Shown here: positions 1 through 8,205 of the stretch, in pieces
How the letters are laid out: each line of letters starts with the position of its first letter
Numbering within the stretch: the first letter of the stretch is position 1
Assembly: GCA_902765305.1 (NCBI GenBank)
Contig: CACWZI010000001.1
Coordinates: 23,503 to 87,502 of the forward strand
Direction: 5' to 3'
From: an uncultured Eubacteriales bacterium
GTDB lineage: Bacteria; Bacillota; Clostridia; Christensenellales; Aristaeellaceae
Length of the DNA stretch: 64,000 bases
Notes under the pieces: model-generated
The model's database searches: none
The model's input: only the letters and a program-made list of their open reading frames with translations
What the model was told of the DNA's origin: nothing
Translations under genes and position numbers: made by a program

Positions 1-807
1 CGATATACTGAGGTGCGTCGTGAGGAGGATGGTAGAGTGCCGGAAGGACAGACCAAGACTTCCGTCTATGGGGCTTCCATGTTGTCCGGGCTGCTCTGGT
101 GCGGTCATTGTCATCACAAGCTGGTTGGAGGCTACTGCACCAAGCATCTTCCGACCCATGTTTACCACCGGCCTATTTACCGCTGTTACAACGGTTCAAT
201 CGACGCGAAGGAATGCGACGGCCTGACCGTTTATTCCGCAAAGAAGATTGAAACTGCTGTGTTGGAAATCGTCCACGACTATTTCTCCAGTATGAAGCAG
301 TCCGTTGATACAGTCTGGAAAGAGCAAGCGCGGCGTCAGATGCGAAGCAAAACGCAGGCACGCCAGAAAGCCGAAGAGCGAAATCTCCAGAAGTTGGAAA
401 AGCAGCAGGAGGCGTTGAAGCAGGAAATCCTCAAGTCAATCACGGGGGAGAGCCCGCTGGATACGGACACGCTGCAATCGATGCTTTGTGAAAACAAGGC
501 CGCGATCAAGGCTTGTGAGGACGCGCTTGTCGAGTGCCGGCGAGAGAGGGAAAACGAGGAAGCAAAGCTCGACTATCTCTCCAGCCAGTATAAGAACATC
601 AGCGACTGGGCGGAAGTGTTTGACGATGCAAGCATCGAAGAAAAGAAGATGATTCTGGCGAAGATCATCGAACGGATCGAGGTCGACCGCCATTACCATC
701 TAACAGTACATTTCTTTGTTACACTTTCAGATTTTGAAACCATGAGCCAGGTCGAGGGTGTAACAGTGGTGGAAGCAGATGACTGCCGCGCAACGAAGGT
801 TGGATAA
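1..807 (+). CDS. Large serine recombinase, C-terminal part (5' end before the window)
   Basis: The frame is open from base 1, so only the C-terminal ~268 residues of a site-specific serine recombinase are present. Seen: a zinc-ribbon pattern (CGHCHHKL, then RCYNGSIDAKECDG) followed by a long charged coiled coil rich in E, K, Q and R, the normal tail of large serine recombinases. It aligns over its whole length with the C-terminus of the complete recombinase at 24915-26555 (shared PEGxTKTSVYGAS and IERIEVDRxYHLT). The gene stops 21 nt before a tRNA-like attachment sequence, as the integrase does at the right end of the island. Inference: it is the integrase of a neighbouring element in the same tandem array; the catalytic N-terminus is outside the window, so activity cannot be judged. 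Confidence 0.93.
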   Translation, partial: RYTEVRREEDGRVPEGQTKTSVYGASMLSGLLWCGHCHHKLVGGYCTKHLPTHVYHRPIYRCYNGSIDAKECDGLTVYSAKKIETAVLEIVHDYFSSMKQSVDTVWKEQARRQMRSKTQARQKAEERNLQKLEKQQEALKQEILKSITGESPLDTDTLQSMLCENKAAIKACEDALVECRRERENEEAKLDYLSSQYKNISDWAEVFDDASIEEKKMILAKIIERIEVDRHYHLTVHFFVTLSDFETMSQVEGVTVVEADDCRATKVG

Positions 808-828
808 CCCTATTTTTTAGGGAAAATT

Positions 829-908
829 GGGGTGTAGTTACGACGCTTCGTTAGCGCGCTACATTCGCATTGTAGAGGTCACCGGTTCGAATCCGGTATG
901 CTCCACCA
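829..908 (+). other. tRNA-like attachment site, left copy
   Basis: The 3' part is a clear tRNA half: anticodon stem CTACA/TGTAG around loop TTCGCAT (CGC at the anticodon position, alanine by the code), T arm ACCGG-TTCGAAT-CCGGT, then ATGCTCC-ACCA. A possible acceptor 5' strand GGGGTGT at 829-835 pairs with ATGCTCC only through several G-U pairs, and the D-arm is irregular, so I do not call it a working tRNA. It lies just after a recombinase gene and shares its last 49 bases with 26603-26651, which marks it as the left junction of the 25.7-kb element and the right junction of the preceding one. Confidence 0.72.
860..908 (+). repeat. 49-bp direct repeat, left (attachment core)
   Basis: Identical to 26603-26651 base for base. 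It begins in the anticodon stem and runs through the terminal CCA of a tRNA. Flanking bases differ on both sides, so this is the crossover duplication or conserved target rather than a longer duplication. Excision between the two copies would release a circle of about 25.7 kb. Confidence 0.85.
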
Positions 909-911
909 CCC

Positions 912-946
912 AACAACGCTGATTTTGATACGAAATCAGCGTTGTT
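912..946. terminator. Hairpin after the left tRNA-like site
   Basis: A perfect 14-bp stem (AACAACGCTGATTT with its complement) closes a 7-nt loop, directly after the CCA. The right copy of the tRNA-like site is also followed by a long hairpin, so this is probably a tRNA-type terminator. The following T-run is weak. Confidence 0.6.
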
Positions 947-1004
947 TCCGTTTGGACAATACCGGTATACCCACGTCGAAAACAGCATCTTGAAGCATAA
1001 ACGA

Positions 1005-1110
1005 GGTCAATGGTCAAACGCAGGGGTCAATGGTCAAGCGCAAGAAGGCCCTTGCGTTTGACTATATAGCCCTGCGTTTGGATATAGCCACCTTGCATTT
1101 GGACATTGAA
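1005..1110. repeat. Five 20-bp iteron-like units, two direct and three inverted
   Basis: Units start at 1005 and 1025 in one orientation (GGTCAATGGTCAAACGCAGG and a close variant) and at 1050, 1070 and 1090/1091 in the other (core TGCGTTTGRC or TGCATTTGGAC). Spacing is 20 bp within each arm, with a 5-bp gap between arms. The array lies about 100 bp inside the left att site in a gene-free stretch. Regular phased units of this kind suit a protein-binding array (recombinase accessory, partition or replication initiator); which one is not known. Nothing gene-like is seen elsewhere in 947-1240. Confidence 0.7.
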
Positions 1111-1244
1111 TCCCGCGCTTGAACAATAAGAAATTGCTATAAAAACAGCGGCGACGTGCCGCTGTTGGTTATGATAGCCTTGATGCAGAGTAGCATGTTT
1201 CGCAACAATAAAACACCTCTTTGGAAGAGTACTGGCGCGCTCTA

Positions 1245-1273
1245 TTGCAACAGACAGAATGTGGTGTTATAAT
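1245..1273 (+). promoter_or_regulatory. Sigma-A-type promoter for the 1352 gene
   Basis: TTGCAA (1245-1250), 17-bp spacer, TATAAT (1268-1273). The start codon is about 75 nt further on, leaving an untranslated leader with no clear hairpin. Confidence 0.6.
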
Positions 1274-1351
1274 ACCATTAGTTGAGCATGGGGCTCGACG
1301 ACGTGCTCCACCGCGATAATATCTGGTATTCATAAAGGGAGATTGACTGAG

Positions 1352-2203
1352 ATGCCGCAGAAAATTGATGTGAATGGCCTCTTCATTGACCCGGAAACCA
1401 TAACGGATTTGATGCTGCAAAAGCGCATTTCTGTTTCTTATCCTGTGTTTCACGAGGTTGCTCGTACCAGATCATTATTCCGGCGTTCAGATTCATCTCA
1501 ACAACGTATCCTGCAATTTGATCATCAAGAGCCATATGGCATCATATTGGCGGATATTGAACAACCCGACTCCGCGAGCTATGTTGTCACCTATCAACAG
1601 GCATTGATAGATAAGATCTTTAAAACCGTCAGCAGGGCCGGAAAGAATCTTACAGGACACATTAATGAGTTGCTTAAAATAGAAATCTCCGGTGACCGGC
1701 AATATCGAATTCTTCAGTCCGGACGGAATGTGAAACAAACATCAATCAGAGAAATACCGGCAAAAGTCCGCCTGCTTAGTGGCCAGTGGGTTGATGTATT
1801 TAAGAGCAGTCCAGGCTACGATTTCCAGGGTGGCACTCCATACGCGGTGACAGATGTTGGTGCTGCCGCCCTTATGATTGTCACGAAAGATAAAAACTAC
1901 GTTCTCTTTGGAGCCGGTGTTGATGCGTCCAATGAGGATGTTATCACGGCATATCGTTCATTGGCTGTGATTTACAATGAAATACAGGCAAGACGCGATT
2001 CGGCGATTGAGGAGCATTCAAAAAAGCCCCTCATTCAAATACCACAGATAAACATACAACTGCCGAAAGTTGATTTGCCTAAGATAGACTTGCCACAGAT
2101 TAAGTTTCAGTCGCCATTTGTGATTGGGAAAAGACAAGAGAAACCGGCTCCTGACGCTTTGCCGGAACCGGGATCTGATGATTCCTCATCGGATAAATCA
2201 TAA
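1352..2203 (+). CDS. Unknown protein with a proline-spaced C-terminal repeat
   Basis: About 283 residues, no family recognised. The first two-thirds are a mixed-composition soluble domain without signal peptide or membrane segment. Near the C-terminus lies a run of short repeats, roughly LPKVDLPKIDLPQI, followed by a charged, serine-rich tail. Start: ATG at 1352 is preferred over the in-frame TTG at 1343 because AAAGGGA lies 11 nt upstream of the ATG but touches the TTG. It stands alone behind its own promoter at the left edge of the island and converges on the minus-strand gene at 2244. Cargo of the element; function unknown. Confidence 0.75.
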   Translation: MPQKIDVNGLFIDPETITDLMLQKRISVSYPVFHEVARTRSLFRRSDSSQQRILQFDHQEPYGIILADIEQPDSASYVVTYQQALIDKIFKTVSRAGKNLTGHINELLKIEISGDRQYRILQSGRNVKQTSIREIPAKVRLLSGQWVDVFKSSPGYDFQGGTPYAVTDVGAAALMIVTKDKNYVLFGAGVDASNEDVITAYRSLAVIYNEIQARRDSAIEEHSKKPLIQIPQINIQLPKVDLPKIDLPQIKFQSPFVIGKRQEKPAPDALPEPGSDDSSSDKS

Positions 2204-2243
2204 AGCTGGCTGCTTGTCCTGGAACCCATATGGGCATGGGTGA

Positions 2244-2603
2244 TTATGATCGTCTTGATGCGTAGAAACATGCTCTTGAACAGTATTTTGCCTGTTTGTA
2301 TGATGTGAAACCCTTCCCACAAACCTCGCAGACAAAGACGGTAAGCCGTTCGCCCTGGAGCTCTCCCTGATGGTTGTACCACCAGTCATTGCGGCATTTG
2401 TCAGAACAGAATCGCTGGGTCTTCCGCGCATCTTTCGGCAACACCTTCTTGCACTGTTCGCACCGCCTGACATCGTTATGCTTCTGCCGATGCACAAACA
2501 CCTTCAATGCAGAGACCTCGATGCCCAGCTCCGCAGATATTTCCTTGTACTGTTTGCCTGCCGCCCGCATGTCCAGAATCGTTCTCTTCTCTTTCTCCGT
2601 CAT
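2244..2603 (-). CDS. HTH protein with two zinc-binding CxxC...CxxxC knuckles
   Basis: A 119-residue protein. Residues ~1-40 form a helix-turn-helix of the sigma-region-4/transposase type (MRAAGKQYKEISAELGI). Two zinc knuckles follow: CEQCKK...FCSDKC and CEVCGK...YCSRAC, each about 25 residues. This architecture is common in integrative elements, where such proteins are probably small DNA-binding regulators. Start ATG at 2603 has GAGGAGG eight nt upstream. The leader contains a ~45-bp sequence repeated at 14584-14629. Confidence 0.8.
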   Translation of the reverse strand: MTEKEKRTILDMRAAGKQYKEISAELGIEVSALKVFVHRQKHNDVRRCEQCKKVLPKDARKTQRFCSDKCRNDWWYNHQGELQGERLTVFVCEVCGKGFTSYKQAKYCSRACFYASRRS

Positions 2604-2614
2604 CGAAAAAACCT

Positions 2615-2659
2615 CCTCTCGCTTGGTAGCCGCGGGAGGAGGTAAAAAAGGACGTTTTC
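2615..2659. repeat. Imperfect ~45-bp repeat, copy 1 (other copy at 14584-14629)
   Basis: Both copies share the order cctctcg, gtagcc, cgg-gagg, then aaaaaggacgttt, with roughly 80% of positions alike by eye. In this copy the minus strand gives the ribosome site of the HTH-zinc gene at 2603. In the other copy the same bases cover the last codons (RPF-stop) of the sigma-like gene, so this copy may be the relic of a deleted sigma-like gene's 3' end. Confidence 0.5.
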
Positions 2660-2699
2660 GCTTATTTGACCCTGATCATCGTGGCATTTGTTTTCTGCG

Positions 2700-3251
2700 T
2701 CAATCAAAAACAAAACCATCTGACTTCTTCATAATGATACTGTTATACTCAATTCGTAGGGCGTACCCAGATTTGAGATTGATTTCCACGGTGGTATTGT
2801 AGTCAGTCAATACTGCTTCAAACTCCCCATCATGGCGGTTGTTCCAGATCATCTGCTCCTGGATACTCTCCGGTTCCGTACCGCGCTGGAGGAAGTCCAT
2901 GGCCTCCTGAAGAGGAATCTGTGCGCCCTCCACAAAGCTGGTAAAGAACATCTCCTCCGTCATGGCGCTGGTCATGCCCGCGCGGTACGGGTCGAAGTCC
3001 GTGTCCTGTCCGAGCGCTTCCTCGCAGAGCCGTTCGCTTGCCGCCACCATCCTGTCCGTGAGCACATACCAGTAGGGCATCCCGGCAGTATTGCAAAGAG
3101 GGAGCACGGTAGCCCTGGACTTGCGCCGGTTGAGCAGCTCTGGCCAGAAGCTGTCGATGGAGATGTTCAGCGGCAGCTTGAAAAGCACCTCCTGCCTCGA
3201 AAGATAATGCGCCTGAAAGAAAGCCAGCAGTTTTTCCCTGTCCATTGCCAT
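2700..3251 (-). CDS. Last gene of the recombinase operon; possible Fic-type inhibitory helix, no Fic core
   Basis: About 183 residues. The stretch EEMFFTSFVEGAQIPLQEAM resembles the N-terminal region of Fic proteins, including the autoinhibitory (S/T)xxxE(G/N) signature as TSFVEG, followed by a Fic-like 'EALDLL' type helix. The Fic catalytic motif HPFxxGNG is absent, so no AMPylation activity is expected. The assignment is tentative. Start: ATG at 3251, with AAGGAGG nine nt upstream, is better than the TTG at 3257, which lies too close. It follows the previous gene by 14 nt in the same orientation, so it is very likely co-transcribed. Confidence 0.7.
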   Translation of the reverse strand: MAMDREKLLAFFQAHYLSRQEVLFKLPLNISIDSFWPELLNRRKSRATVLPLCNTAGMPYWYVLTDRMVAASERLCEEALGQDTDFDPYRAGMTSAMTEEMFFTSFVEGAQIPLQEAMDFLQRGTEPESIQEQMIWNNRHDGEFEAVLTDYNTTVEINLKSGYALRIEYNSIIMKKSDGFVFD

Positions 3252-3265
3252 CTCCAATTACCTCC

Positions 3266-3670
3266 TTAACTGGGGTTTCTCGGGCTGCCATCCAGGGGCA
3301 TCTGCAAGGGCGACAGCTGCGCTGAATGTAGATCAAATACAATCGCGCTGTGGGTCGGGAGATAGCTCCCGAACACGACCCTTGGACGGCTATCCGTCCA
3401 GCCGGTCAGCTTGCGTATGCGCTTCAGCAGGGCGTGCCCGCTCATTTCAAAATGTTCAAGCGTCATCGGGGGGATTACAATGGCCTCACGGTCATTGACA
3501 GTGCAGGCCTGGAGGAGAATCATCTGGCGCTCCTCGTTGATCAGCATCTGTACCTGCCGGGGATGCCCCAGGGCCTCCAGCACGGACTCCCCGAGCAGGA
3601 TACTGTCTTCATCCAGGCACAACGTCAGCGTCAGCTGGGTGCCGGGAGTGAATGATGTGTAAGCACTCAT
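3266..3670 (-). CDS. Small protein with the recombinase-associated domain, copy 4 (most diverged)
   Basis: A 134-residue protein that is almost entirely one copy of a domain also present in the two genes upstream and at the C-terminus of the recombinase at 5818. Conserved landmarks are the 'VQMLINEERQMILLQAC' strand (compare VQVLVNPTTEKLVIRPC), a small middle region, then 'LLKRIRKLTGW' and the final 'IVFDLHSAQLSPL'. No enzyme motif is visible. Its ATG overlaps the preceding stop by 4 nt (ATGA), implying translational coupling. No family name is known to me. Confidence 0.8.
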   Translation of the reverse strand: MSAYTSFTPGTQLTLTLCLDEDSILLGESVLEALGHPRQVQMLINEERQMILLQACTVNDREAIVIPPMTLEHFEMSGHALLKRIRKLTGWTDSRPRVVFGSYLPTHSAIVFDLHSAQLSPLQMPLDGSPRNPS

Positions 3671-4098
3671 CTGTCTTCACCTCTCTGTGCCGGAGCCGGG
3701 GATGAATCATTCCCCATGTCCCTTTTCATACCATGCAAAAACTCCGCCTTGCCCAGGTCGAACAGCAACCCGTCGAAGCCCGGCAAGGGGTACGGTTCAC
3801 TGCGGAGCCTGCAATCCTCCGGGATTGTATGCCCCATAACTCCATAGAGCACGCCAATAAACAGGCCACTCTTTTCAATGGCATTCTGGCGCACCTTCAT
3901 GATGGGCTTCAGCAGGCAGGCGTTCGGCTCATCCTTCGAGCAGGGGTGTATAACCATCTTCTGTTCATGGGAGTTCAGGAGGAACTGGACGTATACCGGT
4001 TCTTCGATGCTGAGATTCTCGAAGAAGATGCATTCCTCTTTCGGCGACAGCCTGATTACAACCGGGCTTTCCATCTCAGCCCACATCTTTCCGGTCAT
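3667..4098 (-). CDS. Small protein with the recombinase-associated domain, copy 3
   Basis: A 143-residue protein carrying the repeated domain: 'VYVQFLLNSHEQKMVIHPC' (compare VYVQVLVNPTTEKLVIRPC in copy 2), 'GLFIGVLYGVMGH', and 'GLLFDLGKAEFL' near the end. It overlaps the gene before it by 4 nt (ATGA) and the gene after it by 4 nt. GGAGGTGA lies about 9 nt upstream of the ATG. No signal peptide or membrane segment. Function unknown; the shared domain suggests it pairs with, or competes with, the recombinase C-terminus. Confidence 0.82.
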   Translation of the reverse strand: MTGKMWAEMESPVVIRLSPKEECIFFENLSIEEPVYVQFLLNSHEQKMVIHPCSKDEPNACLLKPIMKVRQNAIEKSGLFIGVLYGVMGHTIPEDCRLRSEPYPLPGFDGLLFDLGKAEFLHGMKRDMGNDSSPAPAQRGEDR

Positions 4099-5015
4099 AT
4101 CTTGATCACCTCCCCGGTCTTCTGGTCAATGATCTCCATGGGCAGCTGCTCCTGCTCCGGAACGGCGTCCGGGGCCTCCTGTGGCGATTGACCGTCAGCC
4201 AGCATGTTTCCGGGCTTTTGGGCGACATCGGCAAAAGTATAGCCCTCCATCAGATCAATTTGCATGGACGCGGAATGCTCCTGAACGGGGATACCAAAGG
4301 AATCACGCCAGTCGGAAGGGAAAACAGCAGCACTGCGCCGGGCCTTTGCCGTCGGGTTGTCCGGGTCCTTCACGGCGGGAAGGAAAACCTCTGTGCTGGT
4401 CAGGTCAAATACATACAGCTGCTGGCCTTTGTAGTTGATGCGCGTTCCCTGCAGCTTGTATCGGTACAGCTGCTCCCAGCCCATCATCTCATACAGCTTC
4501 GCGGTAAACAGCCCACAGGTGATTTGCCGGCTCTTCCGCTTGTCGTCCTTGACGATGCACCAACGGATAGAATCGCGGGCTCCTTCCTCACAGGGGCGGA
4601 TGACCAGCTTCTCCGTCGTGGGGTTCACCAGCACCTGCACATACACAACACTGTCCATCTTGGATATGCAGGCGTTGTTAAAGATGATGCTGTTTCCCCG
4701 GATGGTAAGGGTGGGGTCGAACTTATGGGAAAAGAACTCCCTCCGAACCACCTGGTAGCCCTCGAACGAGAATCCGGCTTCCTCGGCGATGCGCGCTGCC
4801 TCAGCTCGTTCCTCCTTCGTCAGGGGTTTGAACCCGTTCTGCGTCAGCACCTGGGTGTCCGGGGGAACCAGCGACGCGGTATCGTTCTGCTGGGAAAAGG
4901 GCCGGTAGGGAACCGGCTGCGTCTGTCCCGGGAATCCGCGTCCCATGACCTGCTGGCGGGGATAGGGGTTGATTCCCTGCTGGCCGTAGATATAATCATT
5001 TCTGCGGTCTTCCAT
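4095..5015 (-). CDS. Protein with the recombinase-associated domain, copy 2, plus Pro/Gln-rich N-terminus
   Basis: About 306 residues. Residues ~1-80 are low-complexity and rich in Q, P, R and N. Residues ~95-225 are the repeated domain in its clearest free-standing form (FFSHKFDP, FNNACISKMD, YVQVLVNPTTEKLVIRPC, YEMMGWEQLYRYKLQG, LYVFDLTSTEVFL). An acidic tail follows. The recombinase at 5818 carries a near-parallel segment (MFSHAFDP, TSTCISRL, YVEVLLNPVERMLAVRPC). Start: ATG at 5015 with AAGGAG eight nt upstream, preferred to the in-frame GTG at 5024. The gap to the upstream gene is 62 nt, the largest in the operon. Confidence 0.82.
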   Translation of the reverse strand: MEDRRNDYIYGQQGINPYPRQQVMGRGFPGQTQPVPYRPFSQQNDTASLVPPDTQVLTQNGFKPLTKEERAEAARIAEEAGFSFEGYQVVRREFFSHKFDPTLTIRGNSIIFNNACISKMDSVVYVQVLVNPTTEKLVIRPCEEGARDSIRWCIVKDDKRKSRQITCGLFTAKLYEMMGWEQLYRYKLQGTRINYKGQQLYVFDLTSTEVFLPAVKDPDNPTAKARRSAAVFPSDWRDSFGIPVQEHSASMQIDLMEGYTFADVAQKPGNMLADGQSPQEAPDAVPEQEQLPMEIIDQKTGEVIKI

Positions 5016-5077
5016 GTCTGTCACTCCTTATCGGTCGTCTTATGTCCGTATTGTCCCGATGGGCATGTAAAACTTTA

Positions 5078-5821
5078 TCAGCCATCCTTCTGCCTCCACA
5101 ACTTGCCCACCAGCAGCGCGTCCATCCTGCGGCATATCTCCGGAGCGCACTCCGTCAGTGCAACGTCATCGTCAAACGCCAGCTTATCATAGAAGCCGCG
5201 CATGAACGCCTCGTTGAATGCGCCGTACACCATCCGGCTGGACTCGTCGTGCATATGGCATTCGCAGCGATAGATGTAGCCCAGCCAGTAGGCGTACTCG
5301 TAGGCGTCTGTCAGGGCTTTCATGTCTATCGGGATTGCATCCGCCTTCTCTGCGCTGTCGCCGGGGCTGTCGCGGGCAGCTGGTTCAGGCTCGTCCTTGG
5401 CCAGGGCGTTGACCACCGCGATGTTCAGGCTCTCGCCGGGATTGACGCCATTCACGATCTCATCCAGCCACATCACCGTGTCGACGATGATGGACGGGGA
5501 CTTGAGCAGGATCGGCATCCGCAGGTAATTGGAGATGTCGTCCTCTTCCATGCCGCCTGCACGGGAGAAGCTGTAGTCGATGACACCCGCTAATTGGCTG
5601 TTCATGAAGATGGGCGCAAACTCGCTCATCTCCAGGCCTCGGTCTACCGCCGCCATGAAGATGTTGCCCTGCATGTCGCAGTAAGCCAGGTCCCGGGTGG
5701 AGAAGTCCCTTTCGATCTTCTCCACGGCGGGGTTCTGCGGCGATTCCCGCGCCATCTTCATCAGGCGCTTCACGTTCGCGGACAGCGGCCTGCTGCGTGC
5801 CGGATTCTTGATGGTATTCAC
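5078..5821 (-). CDS. Unknown protein of the recombinase operon
   Basis: A 247-residue soluble protein, no family recognised. Mostly helical-looking, with an acidic, alanine-rich linker near residues 145-165 and a cysteine/histidine cluster (YRCECHMHDE) near residue 188. It lacks the domain shared by its neighbours. GTG start at 5821 overlaps the recombinase stop by 4 nt (GTGA), with AAAGGAGG 6 nt upstream, so it is translationally coupled to the recombinase. The tight coupling suggests an accessory role in recombination or element maintenance; that is inference only. Confidence 0.78.
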   Translation of the reverse strand: MNTIKNPARSRPLSANVKRLMKMARESPQNPAVEKIERDFSTRDLAYCDMQGNIFMAAVDRGLEMSEFAPIFMNSQLAGVIDYSFSRAGGMEEDDISNYLRMPILLKSPSIIVDTVMWLDEIVNGVNPGESLNIAVVNALAKDEPEPAARDSPGDSAEKADAIPIDMKALTDAYEYAYWLGYIYRCECHMHDESSRMVYGAFNEAFMRGFYDKLAFDDDVALTECAPEICRRMDALLVGKLWRQKDG

Positions 5822-8145
5822 GTTCTTCCTCCTTTCTCGCCGTCGTCATGAGCATTACTGTCGCTTACAGCCCCGGAGGAACCAGCCGCGCCCTCGGCGG
5901 CGATCATGGCCTCCAGCATCTGTTCCTGCATGGCTTCGACGATGCTCTCGTCTACACGGTGATCGTCGCCGAGCACCCGTGCCTCCGCCATGACATCCCA
6001 TTCGCCTTCGTCGTCGATAGCCGGAAGCCGGACGTCGCCGTCATGTTCAAAAGCCGGGGTGCCGAAGTGCCTGCGCTCGTATTCGGCCAGTTCCCGGAGC
6101 CTGCGCTCCATGTCCTCGGTATCAACGACCTCCTGGGGCTCGTCGTCCTCGGCACCGTAGAAAATGCCCCTGGTGTCCTCATGCCGTATCACTTCCTGCA
6201 CAGGCGCGTCCTGATCGGCATCGGTCCCTTCGAGGTCCTGCTTCTTCCTGATGGGGACGCCCACGTAGTTGTCCAGGTCGAAGAACAGGATGGTCTCATT
6301 GTTCCGGGTACGCACCGTCGCCGGGGCCCTGTAGCTGTAGGCGGCGTCCCATTCGAGTATCTCATACAGTATTGAGCAGAAGGCTTTCCCGCCCAGCCAC
6401 CTGGACTTGCCCCTGTCCGTTGCCCAGTGGATGGCATTGGGGTGATCCGGGGCACAGGGACGGACTGCCAGCATCCGCTCCACGGGATTGAGCAGTACCT
6501 CCACATACAGCTGGCGCTGCATCTCCACACCGCCTTCCCGCATTCCTGAGCGCATGAGCCGGGATATGCAGGTGCTGGTGAAGGAGAAGCCCTCCGGCGT
6601 AAACTTCACATAAGGATCAAAGGCATGTGAGAACATGCTCCCGCTGACGATCTGGAAGCCTATCCTGATCTGCGGCGCGGCCTCCTGCTGTTCTTCGCTT
6701 GGGGCTGTCCCTTCCAGCTGCGCCTTCACCGCTTCCTCCGCCTTGGTGAGCACGCGGGCGATGCGCTGTATGCCGCCGTCCTCCGTCAGGCCGGGCAGCC
6801 GATGGCCGCCGTCCGGAAGATACTCGGTCTCCAGGTCCACTTCCAGCTCGCCGTCCATCAGCCCCATGGCGATGTTGCATACCCGGAAGTATTCATCGGC
6901 ATCATAGCCCGCCCAGCTGCGGTTGATGGAGATGTAGCCGGTCAGCGCTCCGTGGTCGATGACCCGCATGGGCAGGTATCCGCCGATGTGGCCAAAGCTG
7001 TGGCTATTCAGGATGCGCTGGGCAGCGTTCCACTGGGCGCGAGTCACAATGGGCTCGTGGTGCCCTGACTGATAGTATCGGTTCTTGCCGCCGGTGTTGC
7101 GCACCGACTTGTGATTGTGGAAGTCAGGCGTCCACGTCTTCCTGGCCAGCACATCGCCGCAGTAGCGCTCATTGCGCATGGTGACGGCGACAACTGTACT
7201 CGTCCAGCGCGTGTTCACCTTGCCGGTAACCTTTCTCAGGCCGGTAACCCGGCCCAGGTCGGTGAGCGTTTCCGCGATCTCCTGCGTGCTCCTGCCGTTG
7301 AGCAGCATGTAGTACATCAGGCGGACGGTCATGGCTTCCTCGTCGTTGATGCGCAGCACCTTCCTGTGTCCACCGAACCCGTCCGGGACTTCCACCCGGT
7401 CGTATCCCAGCAGGGCGGGGGTGAGGAAGCGTCCGCGACTAAAGCGCCATTCGAGCGACAGCAGCATGGCCTCGCTCTTCATGTGGCTTTCTTCCTCGGC
7501 GACCATCGCCAGAACGAACAGGATGATGTTGCTGGTGGTGTCCAGCGTGTTCAGGTGCTCCTGTTCAAAGAATACCTGAATGGGCGGATCGCGCTCCTTC
7601 AGCTTGCGTACCCACCCGATGCAATCCAGCAGGTTTCGGGCGAAGCGGCTGACGCTCTTGGTGATGATCATGTCGATCTTGCCCACCATAGCGTCCTTCA
7701 TCATGAGCTGGAAGGCGGGACGATGCTCGGTGTTGGTACCTGAAAAGCCGTCGTCCACATAGGTGCCGACGTACTTCCACTTGGGGTTCGCCTTGATCAT
7801 ATCCCGGTAGTTGTTCTTCTGCAGCTCAATGGACACCAACTGATCGATGTCGTCCGTCGATACCCGGCAGTAGGCGGCCACCCGGAGGATGCGGTCCTCC
7901 TGCGCCGTGGCGTTGGTCGCTGCGATCTTCCGCACATTCTCGCCGGTGTAGGTGTTGACCTCCACCCGGAGGGCTTCCTTTGCGCGGGTACGCTCGGACA
8001 TGAAGCCTGCCCCTGGGGGACGGGCTGCGTTATTCTGCCCGCCCTGGGCTTCCTGCTGCCTCTGTCGCGCCCGTTCCTCAGCTTTTGGGCGAATGTCTTT
8101 CAAGGTATGGTTCACTCCAATCTGCGTGGATTCCGCCGGACACAC
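5818..8145 (-). CDS. Large serine recombinase with an extra C-terminal domain in place of the zinc ribbon
   Basis: 775 residues. Residues ~85-235 are the resolvase catalytic domain, with the nucleophile serine in YCRVSTDD (S96) and the conserved SRFARN. Residues ~245-385 are the 'Recombinase' DNA-binding domain. The CxxC zinc ribbon and coiled coil usual at this point are not seen; residues ~497-633 are instead a copy of the domain in the three small proteins downstream, followed by a ~140-residue acidic tail. It catalyses site-specific recombination through a serine-DNA intermediate. First gene of a coupled minus-strand operon to 2700. The start is uncertain: GTG at 8145 or ATG ~144 nt later (MSERTRAK), since the first ~80 residues are low-complexity. 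Confidence 0.9.
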   Translation of the reverse strand: MCPAESTQIGVNHTLKDIRPKAEERARQRQQEAQGGQNNAARPPGAGFMSERTRAKEALRVEVNTYTGENVRKIAATNATAQEDRILRVAAYCRVSTDDIDQLVSIELQKNNYRDMIKANPKWKYVGTYVDDGFSGTNTEHRPAFQLMMKDAMVGKIDMIITKSVSRFARNLLDCIGWVRKLKERDPPIQVFFEQEHLNTLDTTSNIILFVLAMVAEEESHMKSEAMLLSLEWRFSRGRFLTPALLGYDRVEVPDGFGGHRKVLRINDEEAMTVRLMYYMLLNGRSTQEIAETLTDLGRVTGLRKVTGKVNTRWTSTVVAVTMRNERYCGDVLARKTWTPDFHNHKSVRNTGGKNRYYQSGHHEPIVTRAQWNAAQRILNSHSFGHIGGYLPMRVIDHGALTGYISINRSWAGYDADEYFRVCNIAMGLMDGELEVDLETEYLPDGGHRLPGLTEDGGIQRIARVLTKAEEAVKAQLEGTAPSEEQQEAAPQIRIGFQIVSGSMFSHAFDPYVKFTPEGFSFTSTCISRLMRSGMREGGVEMQRQLYVEVLLNPVERMLAVRPCAPDHPNAIHWATDRGKSRWLGGKAFCSILYEILEWDAAYSYRAPATVRTRNNETILFFDLDNYVGVPIRKKQDLEGTDADQDAPVQEVIRHEDTRGIFYGAEDDEPQEVVDTEDMERRLRELAEYERRHFGTPAFEHDGDVRLPAIDDEGEWDVMAEARVLGDDHRVDESIVEAMQEQMLEAMIAAEGAAGSSGAVSDSNAHDDGEKGGRT

Positions 8146-8205
8146 ATCCGTTTCCCCGGAAGGCAGACCGGTGGTAGTGTTATATAGCCATACTTTTTAG
8201 AACCG

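Noticed and set aside
829-908. A functional tRNA-Ala gene
   Set aside because: The acceptor stem needs several G-U pairs and the D-arm does not fold well; treated as an attachment site.
1005-1110. CRISPR array
   Set aside because: Units are 20 bp, contiguous, and in both orientations; there are no spacers and no cas genes.
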